Shown: one piece after another, positions 1 through 11,605 of the stretch
How the letters are laid out: every line of letters starts with the position of its first letter
Numbering within the stretch: position 1 is the stretch's first letter
NCBI GenBank assembly: GCA_020543525.1
Contig: JAHYIO010000001.1
Location: 3,100,001-3,164,000 of the forward strand
Length of the DNA: 64,000 nt
Source of the DNA: Coriolopsis trogii
Taxonomy: Eukaryota; Basidiomycota; Agaricomycetes; Polyporales; Polyporaceae
Direction of reading: 5' to 3'
Position numbers and translations under genes: made by a program
Notes under the pieces: model-generated
Database searches by the model: none
What the model was told of the DNA's origin: nothing
Seen by the model: the letters and a program-made list of their open reading frames with translations, nothing else

Positions 1-923
1 AGTGGCTCCGTGCAATAGCCTGCGAGCGTTCACATTTGAAGCCGCTGTCAGTCACATGCGTTAAGCGAGAGCATATATGACAGCAAGCTTACTGATGAAT
101 GACTGGCGAAAACGAAGATGAGGTTGACAATGCTTGTTGGAGGGACGTGACCAGAGCGCTCGAATTCGGACATTAACGTCGGCTAAGGTCACAAGACAGG
201 ACCAGCAGGGTCATACTCACAGACCGTGCGAGAGCATCGCTGGGGGTGGTGACCTTGCCCTGATCCTCGTCTTGGAGGAAGCATGTCTTCAGTATGTTCT
301 TGATTCGTGGGGCATCCTGGAGGTTCCCATTCGTGCGTTGTAAAGCAGGAACGGGATGATATGTTCTGAGAGCGGTCTTCATTTCAGGAAAGACTGCAAT
401 TCGGGGAGTTAGCCGTCAACCTGCGGGAGATCATAGGGAGATATGCTACGACGGAGCTAACTGTGCCGTTCAAATCCGCACGGGGTATATGCGCATGCAT
501 GGTCCAGAGAGACGGGCAGACAGACAAAGACTCACATGCCATGGTTGTGTTGATACGCCCGACGTTGGACAGAAGGGATATCATGGCAAATTCGTTGCCA
601 AAGTCAGGGGACTCTCTGATTTTGTCACGGGATGCCTTCGAGCATCGCGGGGAGTGAATGAGAGCATTGACATAGAGGTCCCGGAAGGTGACTCGTGTAC
701 CTGCGGGATCTCCGCGTATTGTTGTGTATGGATCGGTGAACACCGCGTGCTTGTCTGTAAAGATGGCGTGAAGGAGGTCATACTGTAGGTCTACGCGCGT
801 GAGGGGTTCTCCGTCCTGGCGTTTGACGGCGAGGTTCTTCTTGTGGTGCGCATGGGAGCTAAGGGAGAGATTGTGAGCAGGAGGCCGACGGGAAGGACGA
901 GGGACTGACCCCGATGGTGGCAT
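1..923 (-). CDS. IES1: INO80 chromatin-remodelling complex subunit Ies1, 3' end cut by the window edge
   Basis: Ies1 is a fungal subunit of the nuclear INO80 remodeller. The first exon (923 to 536) carries the family block with DGEPLTRVDLQYDLL near residue 37, then FTD..VFTDPYTT, TFRDLYVNALIHSPRCSK and NVGRINTTMA. Splicing 535-394 (GTGAGT...TTGCAG) joins directly to FFPEMKTALRTYHPVPALQ, the most conserved Ies1 stretch. A second intron (220-183) leads to PPTSIVNLIFVFASHSS, followed by a further donor (GTAAGC) near 77. The remainder lies left of position 1. The ATG at 923 is the first in frame and gives a short basic N-terminus. The family is recognised from remembered consensus, not a search. 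It is transcribed divergently from the esterase-family gene. Confidence 0.86.
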
Positions 924-1395
924 GTAGGGCGAGGAGGGCGGATGTGGTGGGAGAGAGGAGGGAAGAGATGATGCGTACGGGGACTTTGCATCCCAAACGT
1001 TGTTTCCGCCACATTTACGGCAGGATGGCCCGATGTGATCTCGTAGCCTGCGTCTGCGGGCGATCTGTCTACGCCCGCCGATTACCTAATTTGTGCCCAC
1101 AGATAATTAATCCAAAGTCTGGGCAAGCGTCGTCTATTACTTGCTAGTATTGAGCCTACGCGCGGGGTAAAGCTAAAGCCCTTGCGCTCACTCTCCCACT
1201 CGTCCCAACGCAGCCACAGACGCGAACGTCATACCAGGTCATACCTCTCCACCCCGTGTATCCTCGCTATGCATATAGCCACCTCAGCCACGTCCCCTCC
1301 CCCTCAACGCTTGGGTCCCTGCCACCATCATTCCGCCCATAGTCTTATCGTCCATATTGTACCTCAGCAAGCCTCGCTTGTTCGCCACGCGCAAC
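924..1395. promoter_or_regulatory. Divergent intergenic region between Ies1 and the esterase-family gene
   Basis: This 472-bp gap separates two divergently transcribed genes and must hold both promoters. It is pyrimidine-rich on the plus strand just before the esterase start (about 1180-1340), as is common upstream of basidiomycete starts. No TATA box or binding site can be assigned with confidence. Confidence 0.45.
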
Positions 1396-3374
1396 ATGCC
1401 AGTTGCCGAATCAATCAGAGAGAAAGAACTCCTCGCCGCCCACACCCGTCGCCTCACCTTCTCCTCCGCCTCATATGACCCCCTTCTTGACGCCATTGGT
1501 CAGTTGTCGCCTCGCCCCGTTCCGCGAACGTTCGATGCTGACCAGCCTCCCGCGCGCATCCAAAAAGGCGACGCCCAGGTCGTCTTGGTCGGTGATGGCT
1601 CTCATGGGACATACGAGTTCTATGCCCACCGAGCCAATATAACCAAACGCTTGATCGAGGAGAAGGGCTTCAATGCGATTGCAGTCGAAGCCGACTGGCC
1701 AGATGCTTTCCGGGTCAACAGGTGACGCGAATCTGTCTCTCCGTTCTTCACTAGTTCACTCTCCGGTCCTGACTCCCATCCTATCTTCACACCCAGATAT
1801 ATCCACGGTGTCGGTGAAGGCGCGGGGTCTGGAAGGATCACAGATGCTCGTGATTCTCTGGCCGAGTTTGAGAGGTACGCGCGCTGGTCGGGTTGTACGT
1901 GTTCCGCGGCATTGATCACTTTCTGGTAGGTTTCCCAAGTGGATGTGGAAGAACGAGGTGATGCCTCCCTTCATTGAATGGCTCAAGCAGCACAATCAGA
2001 AGGTCTCCACGACCACCCACGATCCCACGAACGCTGTGTCGTTTTATGGCCTGGACCTCTACTCCTTGCATCGGTCCGCCCAGCAGGTCATTGAATACCT
2101 CGAGAGGGTCGACCCCGAGGGAGCAAAGGTGGCTCGGAAGAAGTACGGGAATTTCAAACATGGTCGCACACAAGCAAACCAATAACGCTTTATGGAAGGT
2201 ACAACTGCTTCGAACGATTCGGGGAAGACACGATGCAATACGCGTACGAAACGCAGTTTGGATTGAAGAAGGTTCGTTCCTGTCTACCGTATGACCGACA
2301 GTACGCGCTCACCCAAGTTGTTTGCAAAGGATTGTCATCGTGAAGTGATTGACAATTTGAAGAGCCTCCTGCTCAAACGTCAGGAAATTCTCGAACGGGA
2401 GATGGCCAAGGGTGGCACTCGTCATCCGCACGAGGCTCAATTCGTTGCCGAGATGAATGCGATGGTAGTGAGAGATGCGGAAGAGTATTACCGCACAATG
2501 ATGGCTGAAGATGTTCGAAGTTGGAATCTACGGTATGCGCCTACCGGTGCGCTCATACAGCTCGAGCAGACCTTTTACTCCGATCCCCAGGGACGATCAC
2601 TTTGCTAGAGTTATTGCGTCTCTGGCAAAGTTCTTCGGGGCCGCGAGCACGTCTGGTCGTGCGAAGATTGTAGTATGGGCCCACAATTCACATGTTGGTG
2701 ATGCACGAGCAACCGACATGGGCAAGAAGCGACGTGAGTCGAGTCCTCCACTTGCATGGCCGACGTAGGGGCTATTCTAATGCACGTCTCAGATGAGATA
2801 AATGTCGGACAACGCTGTCGGGAGATTTTCGGTGAGGACAACGTATCCAGCGTTGGTTTCCTGACCAACCGTGGAACTGGTGAGCTCGTCACTCACCATG
2901 GTTATGTCCCATTCCACCTGACGTGTTATCAGTAACTGCTTCACACAATTGGGACGAGCCTCCCTACTTCCAACGCATGAATCCGCCGATTGAAGGTTCC
3001 ATTGAAAGCGTGTTTGACAAGTGGGCTGACGGGGACTGCTACGTTGTCACTCACAAGATAGTTACAGGCGGGAATGGAACGTCGAAGAAGGTCGAGGTCT
3101 CGGAAGACTTGTCAGAGTAAGTCCCGTCCATTCGAGGTCTTAACCGATGACCTTGACTGACGTTCGTCACGCTCAGTTTCTTGAACCGACCTCGCTACCA
3201 ACGGTTCATTGGAGTTATTTATAGACGGCTCACTGAGATACGTGCAGTGTCGCTAACCAGTATGATGTTGTCGCGCATATTCGGGAATCAAGGGGCATCG
3301 AGCCCCTTGAACCAGAAAGCACGTGGAAAGGTCCGAAGGCTGAAGTGGATGAGACGTTCCCATTTAGTGTGTAA
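1396..3374 (+). CDS. Erythromycin esterase-family protein, apparent frameshift near the C-terminus
   Basis: Family motifs (PF05139-type fold) are clear: [25 protein letters not shown]-like [18 protein letters not shown], then [48 protein letters not shown] and RFIGVIYR. The His, Glu and second His blocks expected in the active site are all present. Nine exons fit with introns 1722-1796, 1875-1929, 2143-2198, 2272-2329, 2533-2590, 2734-2792, 2880-2932 and 3117-3176, all GT-AG. Exon lengths sum to 1505 nt, not a multiple of three. After [10 protein letters not shown] (about 3240) the conserved continuation [20 protein letters not shown] lies in another frame and reaches the stop at 3372. Family alignment also suggests a few residues are missing there. 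The substrate in fungi is unknown, and macrolide hydrolysis should not be assumed. Confidence 0.8.
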
Positions 3375-3933
3375 TTCTGTGCCTCATCCAGGCATCACGG
3401 TGTTTGGAATGAGGCGATGCTCTTTCCATTGCGCGCCGTACCGTACCGTGTATAACAGTATGTCATCTCCGCTGTATTTCAGTGTTATACTCACCATAGC
3501 CCTAATCCTGATGGACCAAATTGCTTATCACATTCTACGCTGTGAAGGGTTATTATCACCCTCGGACGGAGTCAGTACTACATAGTCGTGGCCGTGGAGC
3601 GTGGGCTTGAAGCTCAAGGAGATAAGGAGGTCGGTAGAGTAACGATCAGGGGACATCTGAACATCTCGGGATGATGATGATCAACAGCCCGAGCTCCCCA
3701 TTGGCTGCGCATCCCCCTTCCCCTTCCAACATTGCATTTCGCGGTGACCGTCAGGGAGGGAACATCTTGACGGAGCTGATGACGACGACGTACCGCTCGC
3801 CACACTGAGGCCATCTCGCGCAGCTTGTCGGGCTCGCGCCTAGGTTCGTGCCCTCGGACGTTCCTTCTCCCTCTTCCCCTTCGCGTCCTCCCCCCCTCGG
3901 GATGCTGGACATTCCCCTTCGTATTTCGTCCCG
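3375..3933. other. Intergenic region, no gene seen
   Basis: This gap of about 560 bp lies between the esterase-family gene and the membrane glycoprotein gene and should hold the promoter of the latter. The last 100 bases are strongly CT-rich on the plus strand. The open frames across it lack any recognisable protein feature. Confidence 0.4.
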
Positions 3934-5835
3934 ATGACTTTCTTTCCTTCTTATTCTGTCTTTCTTCTTGTACATGTTCGTGCTCTTCTGATTCTCTTCG
4001 CATATACTCTCTGCTTTGCTTCGACTGCCGCTGGCGCGCCGCCGCTCAACACTACCCTTCCCTTCGACAGTCCTCAAGTCTCTTTCTCCCGGAAATGGAA
4101 AGTCGGGCTTTTCCAAGGGCAACATCGGTTTGCATTCGTGAACGAGCCGAACGAACGCCTGCAGGTGCTCTTGCCTGGTGAGTGGTCGCCTCAAAGGACT
4201 CCGCGCCTCCGCCTCTGCCGGAAGCGGAGGTATCGGAGAAATGGGCGTCTCCGGTTGACCAGGACGTGCGCATCTTCGCAGAAAACACGTCCGCGATCTT
4301 CTACCAAGGTTTTGTGAGCTCGAAAGGCGCCTTGTTCTCGGTCTGCATAGACTGCAATGGGACCGACTCACAGAACCACACCGTCAATGTAGACGTGGAC
4401 GCTCACGACGATACAGATGATGGGTCACAACCTCCGGTGAGTGATTCTAACATCTTTTTCGGGACAGTCGTCCCTTCGGAGAGAGCGTCCTGAGTTCCTC
4501 ACCAAGGAGTGCGTCTGTTTTAGGAGACGCTCTTTTCCTTCACCGATCTTGACCCGGCTGTGCCCCATATCCTCGACGTCGTGAACCTGGTAGACGCTCG
4601 GTTTGACAATACCAGTCTGCTCACCTTCGATTCTCTGATCGTGACTACCGGGTCCCTAGGTACGTTTTGAATTGCCGATCCGGAACCATATTCTTTGCAC
4701 GAATGCTGAATATTGCTCTGGTAGCCGACAACTCGACCGCTATTACCACAACGAGCGATAGTATCACATCGGCCAGTAGTACTGCTACCTCTGCCGACCC
4801 TGGCTCAACTACCGCTCCTGTCTCAACTATTGTAGTCACCCAGATCGGCGGTCCTCTCCGGCCCCTCCCGTCCCAGGAGTCATCTGTTACATCTGGCGGC
4901 GGTGGCGACAGCACAGTCGTTACATCCCGTCCTACTGACGTGACGTCTACAACCACCAGTACTGTCTCGGTCATCTCCGCACCGCCTGCAACACCGACCG
5001 ACACGGGTAGCTCCAGTGGGACGGCGACCACTACCGCCTCAGAGTCTCTGCCCACGCCGCCAGGTTCATCAAGCACCGGTAGCGCTACTTCCGACCCTTC
5101 CAACCCTCCTTCACAGACCTCCGGAGGGGGAAGTACGACTAGCGGGCCGGGAACCACTTCCGTTTCAGAGTCACCACCACCCAGTCGAGGTGGCCCGACT
5201 GACACATCTGGCAGTCTGACGCCGTCCTCGAGTTCCGGAACACCTCAGTCGACGGGGGGCGTAGGCTCGTCCGGTGGATCAGTATCACCTGTGACCACCG
5301 CACCCGCGCCCACGGGCACGTCCGCCAACGATAACAACGGGTCGAGCTCGACCGTCTCCAAGCCCGTCATCATCGCCGTCGCCGTCATCGCCTCTCTCGT
5401 CGTCCTCGGCCTCCTCGCCGGGATCGTCTGGCTCCTCGTTCGCACCCAGCCGCCTGTCGGGGACGCCGAAAGCGGCGCACGAGGAGGCGGGAGTCTCATG
5501 CGCGAGGCCGCTCCACTGGGCAGAGAAATCTCTGCACCCCTCGCCGTCGCGATCCCTGCCCGACCAGACAACCCGTTCGCGGACAGCGTCCCCGCCGACG
5601 TCCCGATAGACTCGCCCACAGCTGTGCTCGCGATGCCGCCGCCCCGTCCGCCCCGTGAGTTTCTTCGTTGATTATCTCAAGCCGCATGAGTTCGCAGACG
5701 CTGACGAGCCGGATGGATGTGTTTGTAGCGCCCCCGCTCCCGCCCAAGAGCCCGCTGAGGAACAACTTCAACAGCGGTGGCAGGCCTCCGGCGTGGATCA
5801 CCCGAGTGCCACGCACGCCTTCCCCGAACGACTGA
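3934..5835 (+). CDS. Type I membrane glycoprotein with Ser/Thr-rich stalk
   Basis: Five exons (introns 4178-4224, 4437-4523, 4660-4724, 5655-5728) give 542 residues. The N-terminus is hydrophobic (about residues 5-32), ending in ASTAAG, a likely signal peptide. An extracellular domain of about 180 residues with N-glycosylation sequons (NTT, NTS, NGT) follows. Then comes a Ser/Thr/Gly/Pro stalk of about 190 residues and one transmembrane helix (VIIAVAVIASLVVLGLLAG), then a Pro-rich cytoplasmic tail ending PSPND. The last intron uses donor GTGAGT at 5655 and acceptor TTTGTAG at 5728, preceded by a GCTGACG branch site. This keeps the frame, whereas the nearer acceptor at 5697 would give an unlikely Cys-rich tail. 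Architecture resembles fungal wall sensors or surface anchors, but the outer domain is not recognised. Confidence 0.7.
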
Positions 5836-6517
5836 GAGACTTAACTTATACTTTCCGGACGACCGAACGGACATTGCATGCATGTATCGATTGCTTTCGT
5901 TGTTGTTTCTTGCCTAATGACTCTGTGACCGACGATATACCATCCTTCGTTTGTTCTTTGGAAGACATCATCAGTGATCAGTACTCAGTGGTCACTACTG
6001 CAGCGCGACAGGGATTCAGAAACAACGCGTCAACATTTGGGAAGGTATACGGATTGCGGCAATGCGAGCTAACGAGGGCGGTGCATAGAAGAAGTGAGAT
6101 GTGAACCAAACTGTACACCGAAACTATGCGCTAAGACTATTCCACCTCCTCCCGGGAAATCCTACAAAGTTGATCAAAATGGGTGATAAACTGGGCTGGT
6201 GATGTATGTGTGTGTCGTATGTACCATTAATCCTGTTTGTGAGGGGTGACGCGTAACGTAGGTAGTAGTTGCGATACGAGGAAAATGGAGGAGGGGCGTG
6301 TGCAATGGTATGGGATACAGCGAATGACGGAGAACGATTAGACAGCGAAAACGATGCAACATCTGGTATCTGCAGGGGAAGCGGGTGTATCTAATTCAAC
6401 AACCACGAAGGGAACAACAGCGAGAGGAGAGGAAACGGGAACAAGCAAGAAATAACATAGAATTCAATCCCCTACATGACCGCCCAAACCATCGCCATCA
6501 GCCACCCGTCGTTCCCG
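5836..6517. other. Convergent intergenic region, no gene seen
   Basis: Both flanking genes end here, so the region holds their 3' untranslated parts. The sequence is richer in A/T than its neighbours. No RNA gene or coding sequence was recognised. Confidence 0.4.
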
Positions 6518-9500
6518 TCAGCACGCATACACAGATGACGACTCACAATCACGCCAGAACTGGGCGAGGTGCTCGAGGACCTCGACGACGACGCCGCTTT
6601 TGAACATGAGTGCATGCTCGGCGCCCTTCACGACCTTGACCTGGCACTTGTCCGGTCCCATCGCGCTCTCCATCCACCGGACGGCGTTCTCCGCAATCTT
6701 CTCATCCCTGTCTCCGTACCAGACGCGTACGTTGTGCGGGTATGCGGTGTAGGAAAAGCCAAACGGCAGCCGGTCGTGGTTCAGAATCTGCAGCAGATCA
6801 CTATGAGTGCCTTTCGACGACTCGGCATGTGAAGCCGCGATAAGGGCGTTCCCCAGGGACGCCTGGAAGCTCTGTGCAGTGGTGGGAGTAGAAGTGGGAG
6901 TCGTCTTCGATCCTGTAGTCTGAGGCGACTGCAGGTACAATGAAGGGCTGGTCAAGGAGATAGATCGACGGCCATTGGCTCGAGGAGATGACAGGGGAGT
7001 CTCGCTGAGGTTCAAAGGTGGAAGGTCTTTGTGCTTCTTCATGGATGCCGGTGACGGAGACCGCGCTTCCAGCATAGCTGGGTCAGTCCAGTCGAACTGC
7101 TCGAGTCCCAGTCCCACTTCCGGGGTCGTGTCGCTCGCTGCAGGGGGAATCCATGGTGCCGCCGGGACTGGTGGATCTGACATCTTCGATAGGGGGGCCC
7201 GCGAACGCCCTTTGAGAGAGCTCATGGATCGCAGCGCTTTCAGACGTTTGCCACTACTTGGCTTGTCGTTGCAAGTCTGCGCTTGCTGGGTGCTCGCGTT
7301 CGACTTGAACCGCCCAAGGAAGCCTCTGGAGGGTTTACGTGACGCGGTGCGACCATTCCCTGACTTGGTCTCGCTGAGCGTCCGATTCCTGGCCGAGCTC
7401 GAACTGTTCCGTCCGATGGTGCTCATGCTGTCAAAGCGGCCTTCGAAGTCTCGAAGGTCGTCATACTCTGAGAACGCAATCGACGACATGCTTGGCCGCG
7501 GTTCCTGTTCCTGCTGGGCAGACATTGGAGTAACTGTCGACGCAGAGTTCGGCGGCGAACGGGGTGTGCTCAGTGCCGAGGTCGACGACGCTGCCGACGC
7601 CGGAGGAGACGAGACCGGGGCCTTGACGTCAAAGCCAATGCCCTCAAACGCGATTGTCGGCGGCTTTCCCAGCATCCATGCCTGGACCTTCCATTCCGCT
7701 GCCTGTGCGGTCTTAAGCAGTCCGTTGGGAACATACTTCAGCCACTTGTAACCTCCTAAGGACGAGATGAACCGACGAAGGCCCACACTAGAATCCGGTG
7801 CCACTCACCACCCTCGCCACCTGCCACCCATGGCGCCAACAAGCACACTTCTCCCCTGATCCGCTCGGGATACTTATTTGCGAAGGCCATCGCGTACGGT
7901 GCTCCAGCAGAGTGCGCCATGATACTGCACTGATCGATCCCGAGCTGATCCAGTACCTCCTCCACAATGGTGGACCATTCCGGGATCCCTCTCGCGGACT
8001 TGGACTTTGGCACCTCTGTACGACCAAGGCCCCAACTGCGAGTAACTGTGAGCATATATCGACTGGCATGTGAGAGGGGGATAGTTACCGGTCGATAGTG
8101 ATGAGCCGTATCCCGAGGCATTCCGCCATCTCATCGTACAGACCCATGATGTGCCTCACACACCCCAAGCCCAAGAACACAACAACTGGGAAGCCCGTTG
8201 GGCTCCCGAGATCGGACAGACTCACGGTGAGCGGGTTGCCACGCGAAGCATGGGGCGAGCGTGTGAGACGAAGGAGAGTAGTCAAGCGAGTGGACCGCAG
8301 GTACTGTGCGATGGTTTGCGAAGGCGAATTCACAGGTACCTTTGTGAGACCCATGAGATCGAGAGGAGGGAGTGGAGGCTGTTCGGAAATAGTGGTGGAG
8401 TAGGAATATATAGAGGACTCGCGACGACTGTCAGGACGCGGCGAGGAGACCGACCGCACGAGTTCCGGGGCAGAGTGCTGGTGGAAAGAGCGCGCCTTGT
8501 GCACGGTGCGGTTGACTGTAGAGACGTGTCGCTGCGCCTGGATCGTGTGCTGGATCTCTTCCGCGAGAGTGTCGACGGACGACCTGGAGACCAAGTTATC
8601 CTCCTCGTCGACGGGCTCAGGCTCTGGTTCGCGGTGCTTGGAATGAGAGTGGTGCGAATGTGCCACGCTGTCGCCTCCGTTGCTAGTCGCGTAGGAGGTT
8701 TTTCGGGAGCGTGCTTGCTGTTGCGGAGGTGCATGCGCGCGTATGATCTCGGAAATAGATGGCGCCACGGTCTTTTGGGGAGACGGAGGCGGAAACTCGG
8801 TTGTGCGCGGGCTGGGGGAAGGACTAGTGGATGGCCGGCGAGAAGATGGTTTGGGGCTGGTCACAGTCAGAGCGGAGGGAGTACGTGTTACCTGACGGTG
8901 GCTCTTCCGAGACCGCGGAGAACGCGCCCCAGACCTATCGTCCTCGTCTTCGTCCGCATCAGAGTCGCGAGATCGCTCAGACTGCTTGCGAGGTAAGCCG
9001 CCACCAAGCGTCACGCCTGGCGGTGGCTTTGGGAGGGGGGGTTGGTAAAGCGGGTGGAAGCCCGCTTTGAAAGCTTTCGATGACCGTCCGGACATACCAC
9101 CCATGCCCATAAAGTGATCATCACCGCCAAACCCGTTCATCCCATCCACCAATGCGTCCATCGTCTCCACCCCCGAGATTGGCGCAGCGACGACAATGGG
9201 TGCTCCAAATACGGGGTCCCGGAAGAAGGAGTCGTCGACCGGTGTCTGCGGCGTGTCCTCGAAGTGGCTGAGCGTAGAGGAGTTGGAGTCGCGCACAGGG
9301 TAGTTGTACAAGTCGCCGCTGCCACGACTGGCGTAGCTCCGCTTGCTAGAAGGGCCCGACCGCACTCGCGGTCTCGACTGCGTGCTCTGACCGCCCTTCG
9401 AATGCAAAGAGCGGCCTTCGAGGGTCGGAAAGTCGAGAAAACTCCCCTGTGCGTCGTCGTCTCCCAGCTCGTCCCTCTCTCGCTCCTCCCAGTTCCTGTC

Positions 9501-9809
9501 CCGCGAGCCCGTCGGGAAGCTCTGTTCGTGACGAAGGCTGGCCGTTTTTGATGCGCGACGTTGATGACTCCCGAGGCCCTGAGGGCGGGAAATCACCGGA
9601 CGTAACACGTCCTGAAAGGCATGGAACGAAGAGGGCGAAGTCGCCTTTTCGGCGTGGGATCGCCCCCCGCCAGCGAACGCAGAAGATGATGGGTCTGGAG
9701 ACCGAGTCTCGCGACGTAGTGATAGGAACGATGCTTTCTTCTGAGGTTTCTTGCTAGAGCCACCGTAGGTCGGTGATGGAAAATCCTGGGCAAGGACACG
9801 GGTCGACAT
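6518..9809 (-). CDS. Large alpha/beta hydrolase with long disordered N-terminal half
   Basis: Exons 9809-8089, 8035-7809 and 7755-6518 total 3186 nt (1061 residues). Residues 1 to about 510 are low-complexity, rich in Ser, Pro and Arg. The hydrolase core then starts with VVVFLGLGCVRHIMGLYDEMAECLGIRLITIDRWGLGRTE. The nucleophile elbow reads AHSAGAP, the acid is probably in WYGDRDE, and the catalytic His in KGAEHALMF near the C-terminus, so the triad looks complete. A disordered Ser-rich insert of about 250 residues splits the core between the nucleophile and the acid. The ATG at 9809 (MSTRVLAQDFPSP) is preferred, although the frame stays open up to 10127. Substrate unknown. Such basidiomycete proteins are usually annotated only as alpha/beta hydrolase. 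Confidence 0.78.
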
Positions 9810-10459
9810 GGTTTGCCGAGGGTCAAAAGAGGTAAGTGAGCGTGGCGGAGAAGGAGCGGGCAGAGGAGACAGAGAGAGATTGCTGATAGCGCGGACGTCA
9901 ACGCTGGCACTGACAGTCGCAGACCGTCGCTGTCGGCAACGGCGACGACGATGAGCGGGGTATCTGGCGGTGAGAAGACGAAGGAAGGTCAGGGCGCGCC
10001 GAACCGAGACGAAACAAACGAACTGGGCGCCTTTCCACTCGCTACAAGTAGTACATACTAACGGGAAGCTAGTCGGCGACTCGGCGCCCGGTAGCCAACG
10101 GCTCTCAAATCGCAGCTTCAGGGCCATCTCGCACTAGTCCTCGCAAGCCTACTTTACATCTGGTATAGTTCCGGTGAAGATACACTAATGGTACAAATGA
10201 ACAGTGAGCTGTGAGTAATAGAGTACAGTAACAAGATCTGCAACATAGCGAGCTTGAGAACATGTTCACAAGATTGAGCAGGGAGATGCGGTGTATCAGG
10301 CGTGTACAGACGTGGGGGCATGCTGGTCTGTAGACATTAGGTGTCAGGTACATGGAACAAGAAGTTCAACGTGCAAGGGGAACCCATCACGCTGCCGAGT
10401 ATAACAGTCAATATTGCTGTTCATCGGAAGATCGGAAGAAGGTAGATCCGCACCATATA
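9810..10459. other. Upstream region of the hydrolase gene
   Basis: This 650-bp gap holds the hydrolase promoter and the 3' end of the F-box-like gene. Positions 9810-10127 stay open in frame with the hydrolase, so an alternative N-terminal extension of 106 residues is formally possible. Its sequence has no recognisable features. Confidence 0.35.
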
Positions 10460-11605
10460 TCAAAGGTCCAGTGAGAAGGGCTTGACGAGAAGCCCACTGG
10501 TCAGGACAATCTTGCGCGATTGACAAGCCTTTTGCAGGTTGTCGTGTTGGTCCATAGACCAAACAGTGAAGGGTGGCCTATTCGTCCCAGCGGGGGCAAC
10601 TAGTCGCTGTAGACATGGTAACGCCCCAGACTGTACGAAGGACGTCCAATCCTCCGGGGTTGTACGAACGATGCGACCACGGACAATAAGATCGACAAGC
10701 TTCGGACATGACTGCGCGATAGACTGGAGGGTGGCTGGGTTGACGTCGAAGCCTGATATCGCGAGCTTGCGTAGATTTTCGCAAGCTATAGGATCGTCGT
10801 CATCGAAGATGGACGCGTGGCTGGACATGTCAGCCGCGCCGTAGTGAAGCTCTTCGATATTCCCGCAAAGCTCGAGCATGGAGCGGATGTGCTCGTCCAT
10901 CTCGACGGTGGACTTGCCAACGACCTTGAGGACGCGCAAGCTCTCGCAGGACCCGGAGCATAAGTCGGGGAGGAATCCGTCGACTATCTCGACATTGTCG
11001 AGAATGAGGCGAGACAAGGTCCCCGGACATTCCATGGCAGGCGGGTATACGGTGAGCGCTACATTGCTCAAAGTCAGGGATTGAAGGTAGGGGAATCTGA
11101 AGGCGACAACGTCGTCCCAGACCAAGGATGGAAGAGTGTGGGCTGTCGAGGAGGAGTGACGGTCGTCTTGGAAGGAGAACCCGTCAATATGGAGTGTGGT
11201 TATGGTACGGGTGTCCGCCATGAAATGGAGGAAGCGCTCGGCTGAGATGGCCAAGTCTCCGCCTAGGGTGACACACTCTAGGCCCTGGAGACCCAGGATG
11301 TACCGCAGGCTCTGCATCTCCTGCTCGTCAAGACCACGGCGACCATCAGCCACTGGTCGGAGCTCAAGCCCACGGAGGAAAGCGAGCAACTCGGGGTTCT
11401 CGCGGAGAGTGCGCGCGAAGAGCTTGCACGCGCGGAAGGAGCGAAGGGAAGGGTGCGCGTAGAGCCGCTTCCTGACGGGGGCGACCCATGAGGGGGAGAT
11501 GAGGGCGAGCCGCTGGAAATCCCTGGGCCACCAGTGGTCGTCGCTCTCGAGGATGATAGGGATCAGGTCGTCGACGAGGACGGCTTTGCCTGTGGGGGAG
11601 AACAT
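10460..11605 (-). CDS. F-box/leucine-rich-repeat-like protein
   Basis: A single exon of 381 residues starts MFSPTGKAVLVDDLIPIILES, which resembles the degenerate F-box helix of basidiomycete F-box proteins. DFQRLALISPSWVAPVRKRLYAH follows (the usual LALVSRSW.. block). Leucine-rich repeats follow, for example LRGLELRP, LQGLECVTLGGDL, LQSLTLSNVAL and LRKLAISGFDV. It probably acts as a substrate receptor of an SCF ubiquitin ligase, by analogy only. The upstream ATG at 11833 is in frame, but the extra 76 residues look unconstrained, so 11605 is preferred. This is a large, fast-evolving family in Agaricomycetes, so orthology is not inferable. Confidence 0.68.
   Translation of the reverse strand: MFSPTGKAVLVDDLIPIILESDDHWWPRDFQRLALISPSWVAPVRKRLYAHPSLRSFRACKLFARTLRENPELLAFLRGLELRPVADGRRGLDEQEMQSLRYILGLQGLECVTLGGDLAISAERFLHFMADTRTITTLHIDGFSFQDDRHSSSTAHTLPSLVWDDVVAFRFPYLQSLTLSNVALTVYPPAMECPGTLSRLILDNVEIVDGFLPDLCSGSCESLRVLKVVGKSTVEMDEHIRSMLELCGNIEELHYGAADMSSHASIFDDDDPIACENLRKLAISGFDVNPATLQSIAQSCPKLVDLIVRGRIVRTTPEDWTSFVQSGALPCLQRLVAPAGTNRPPFTVWSMDQHDNLQKACQSRKIVLTSGLLVKPFSLDL

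Noticed and set aside
5698..6104. Alternative Cys-rich C-terminus for the type I membrane glycoprotein
   Set aside because: It needs a 43-nt intron; the acceptor at 5728 has a better branch site and a more natural Pro-rich tail.
8151..8996. 281-codon plus frame inside the hydrolase gene
   Set aside because: Antisense shadow of the disordered, G/C-rich exon of the hydrolase.
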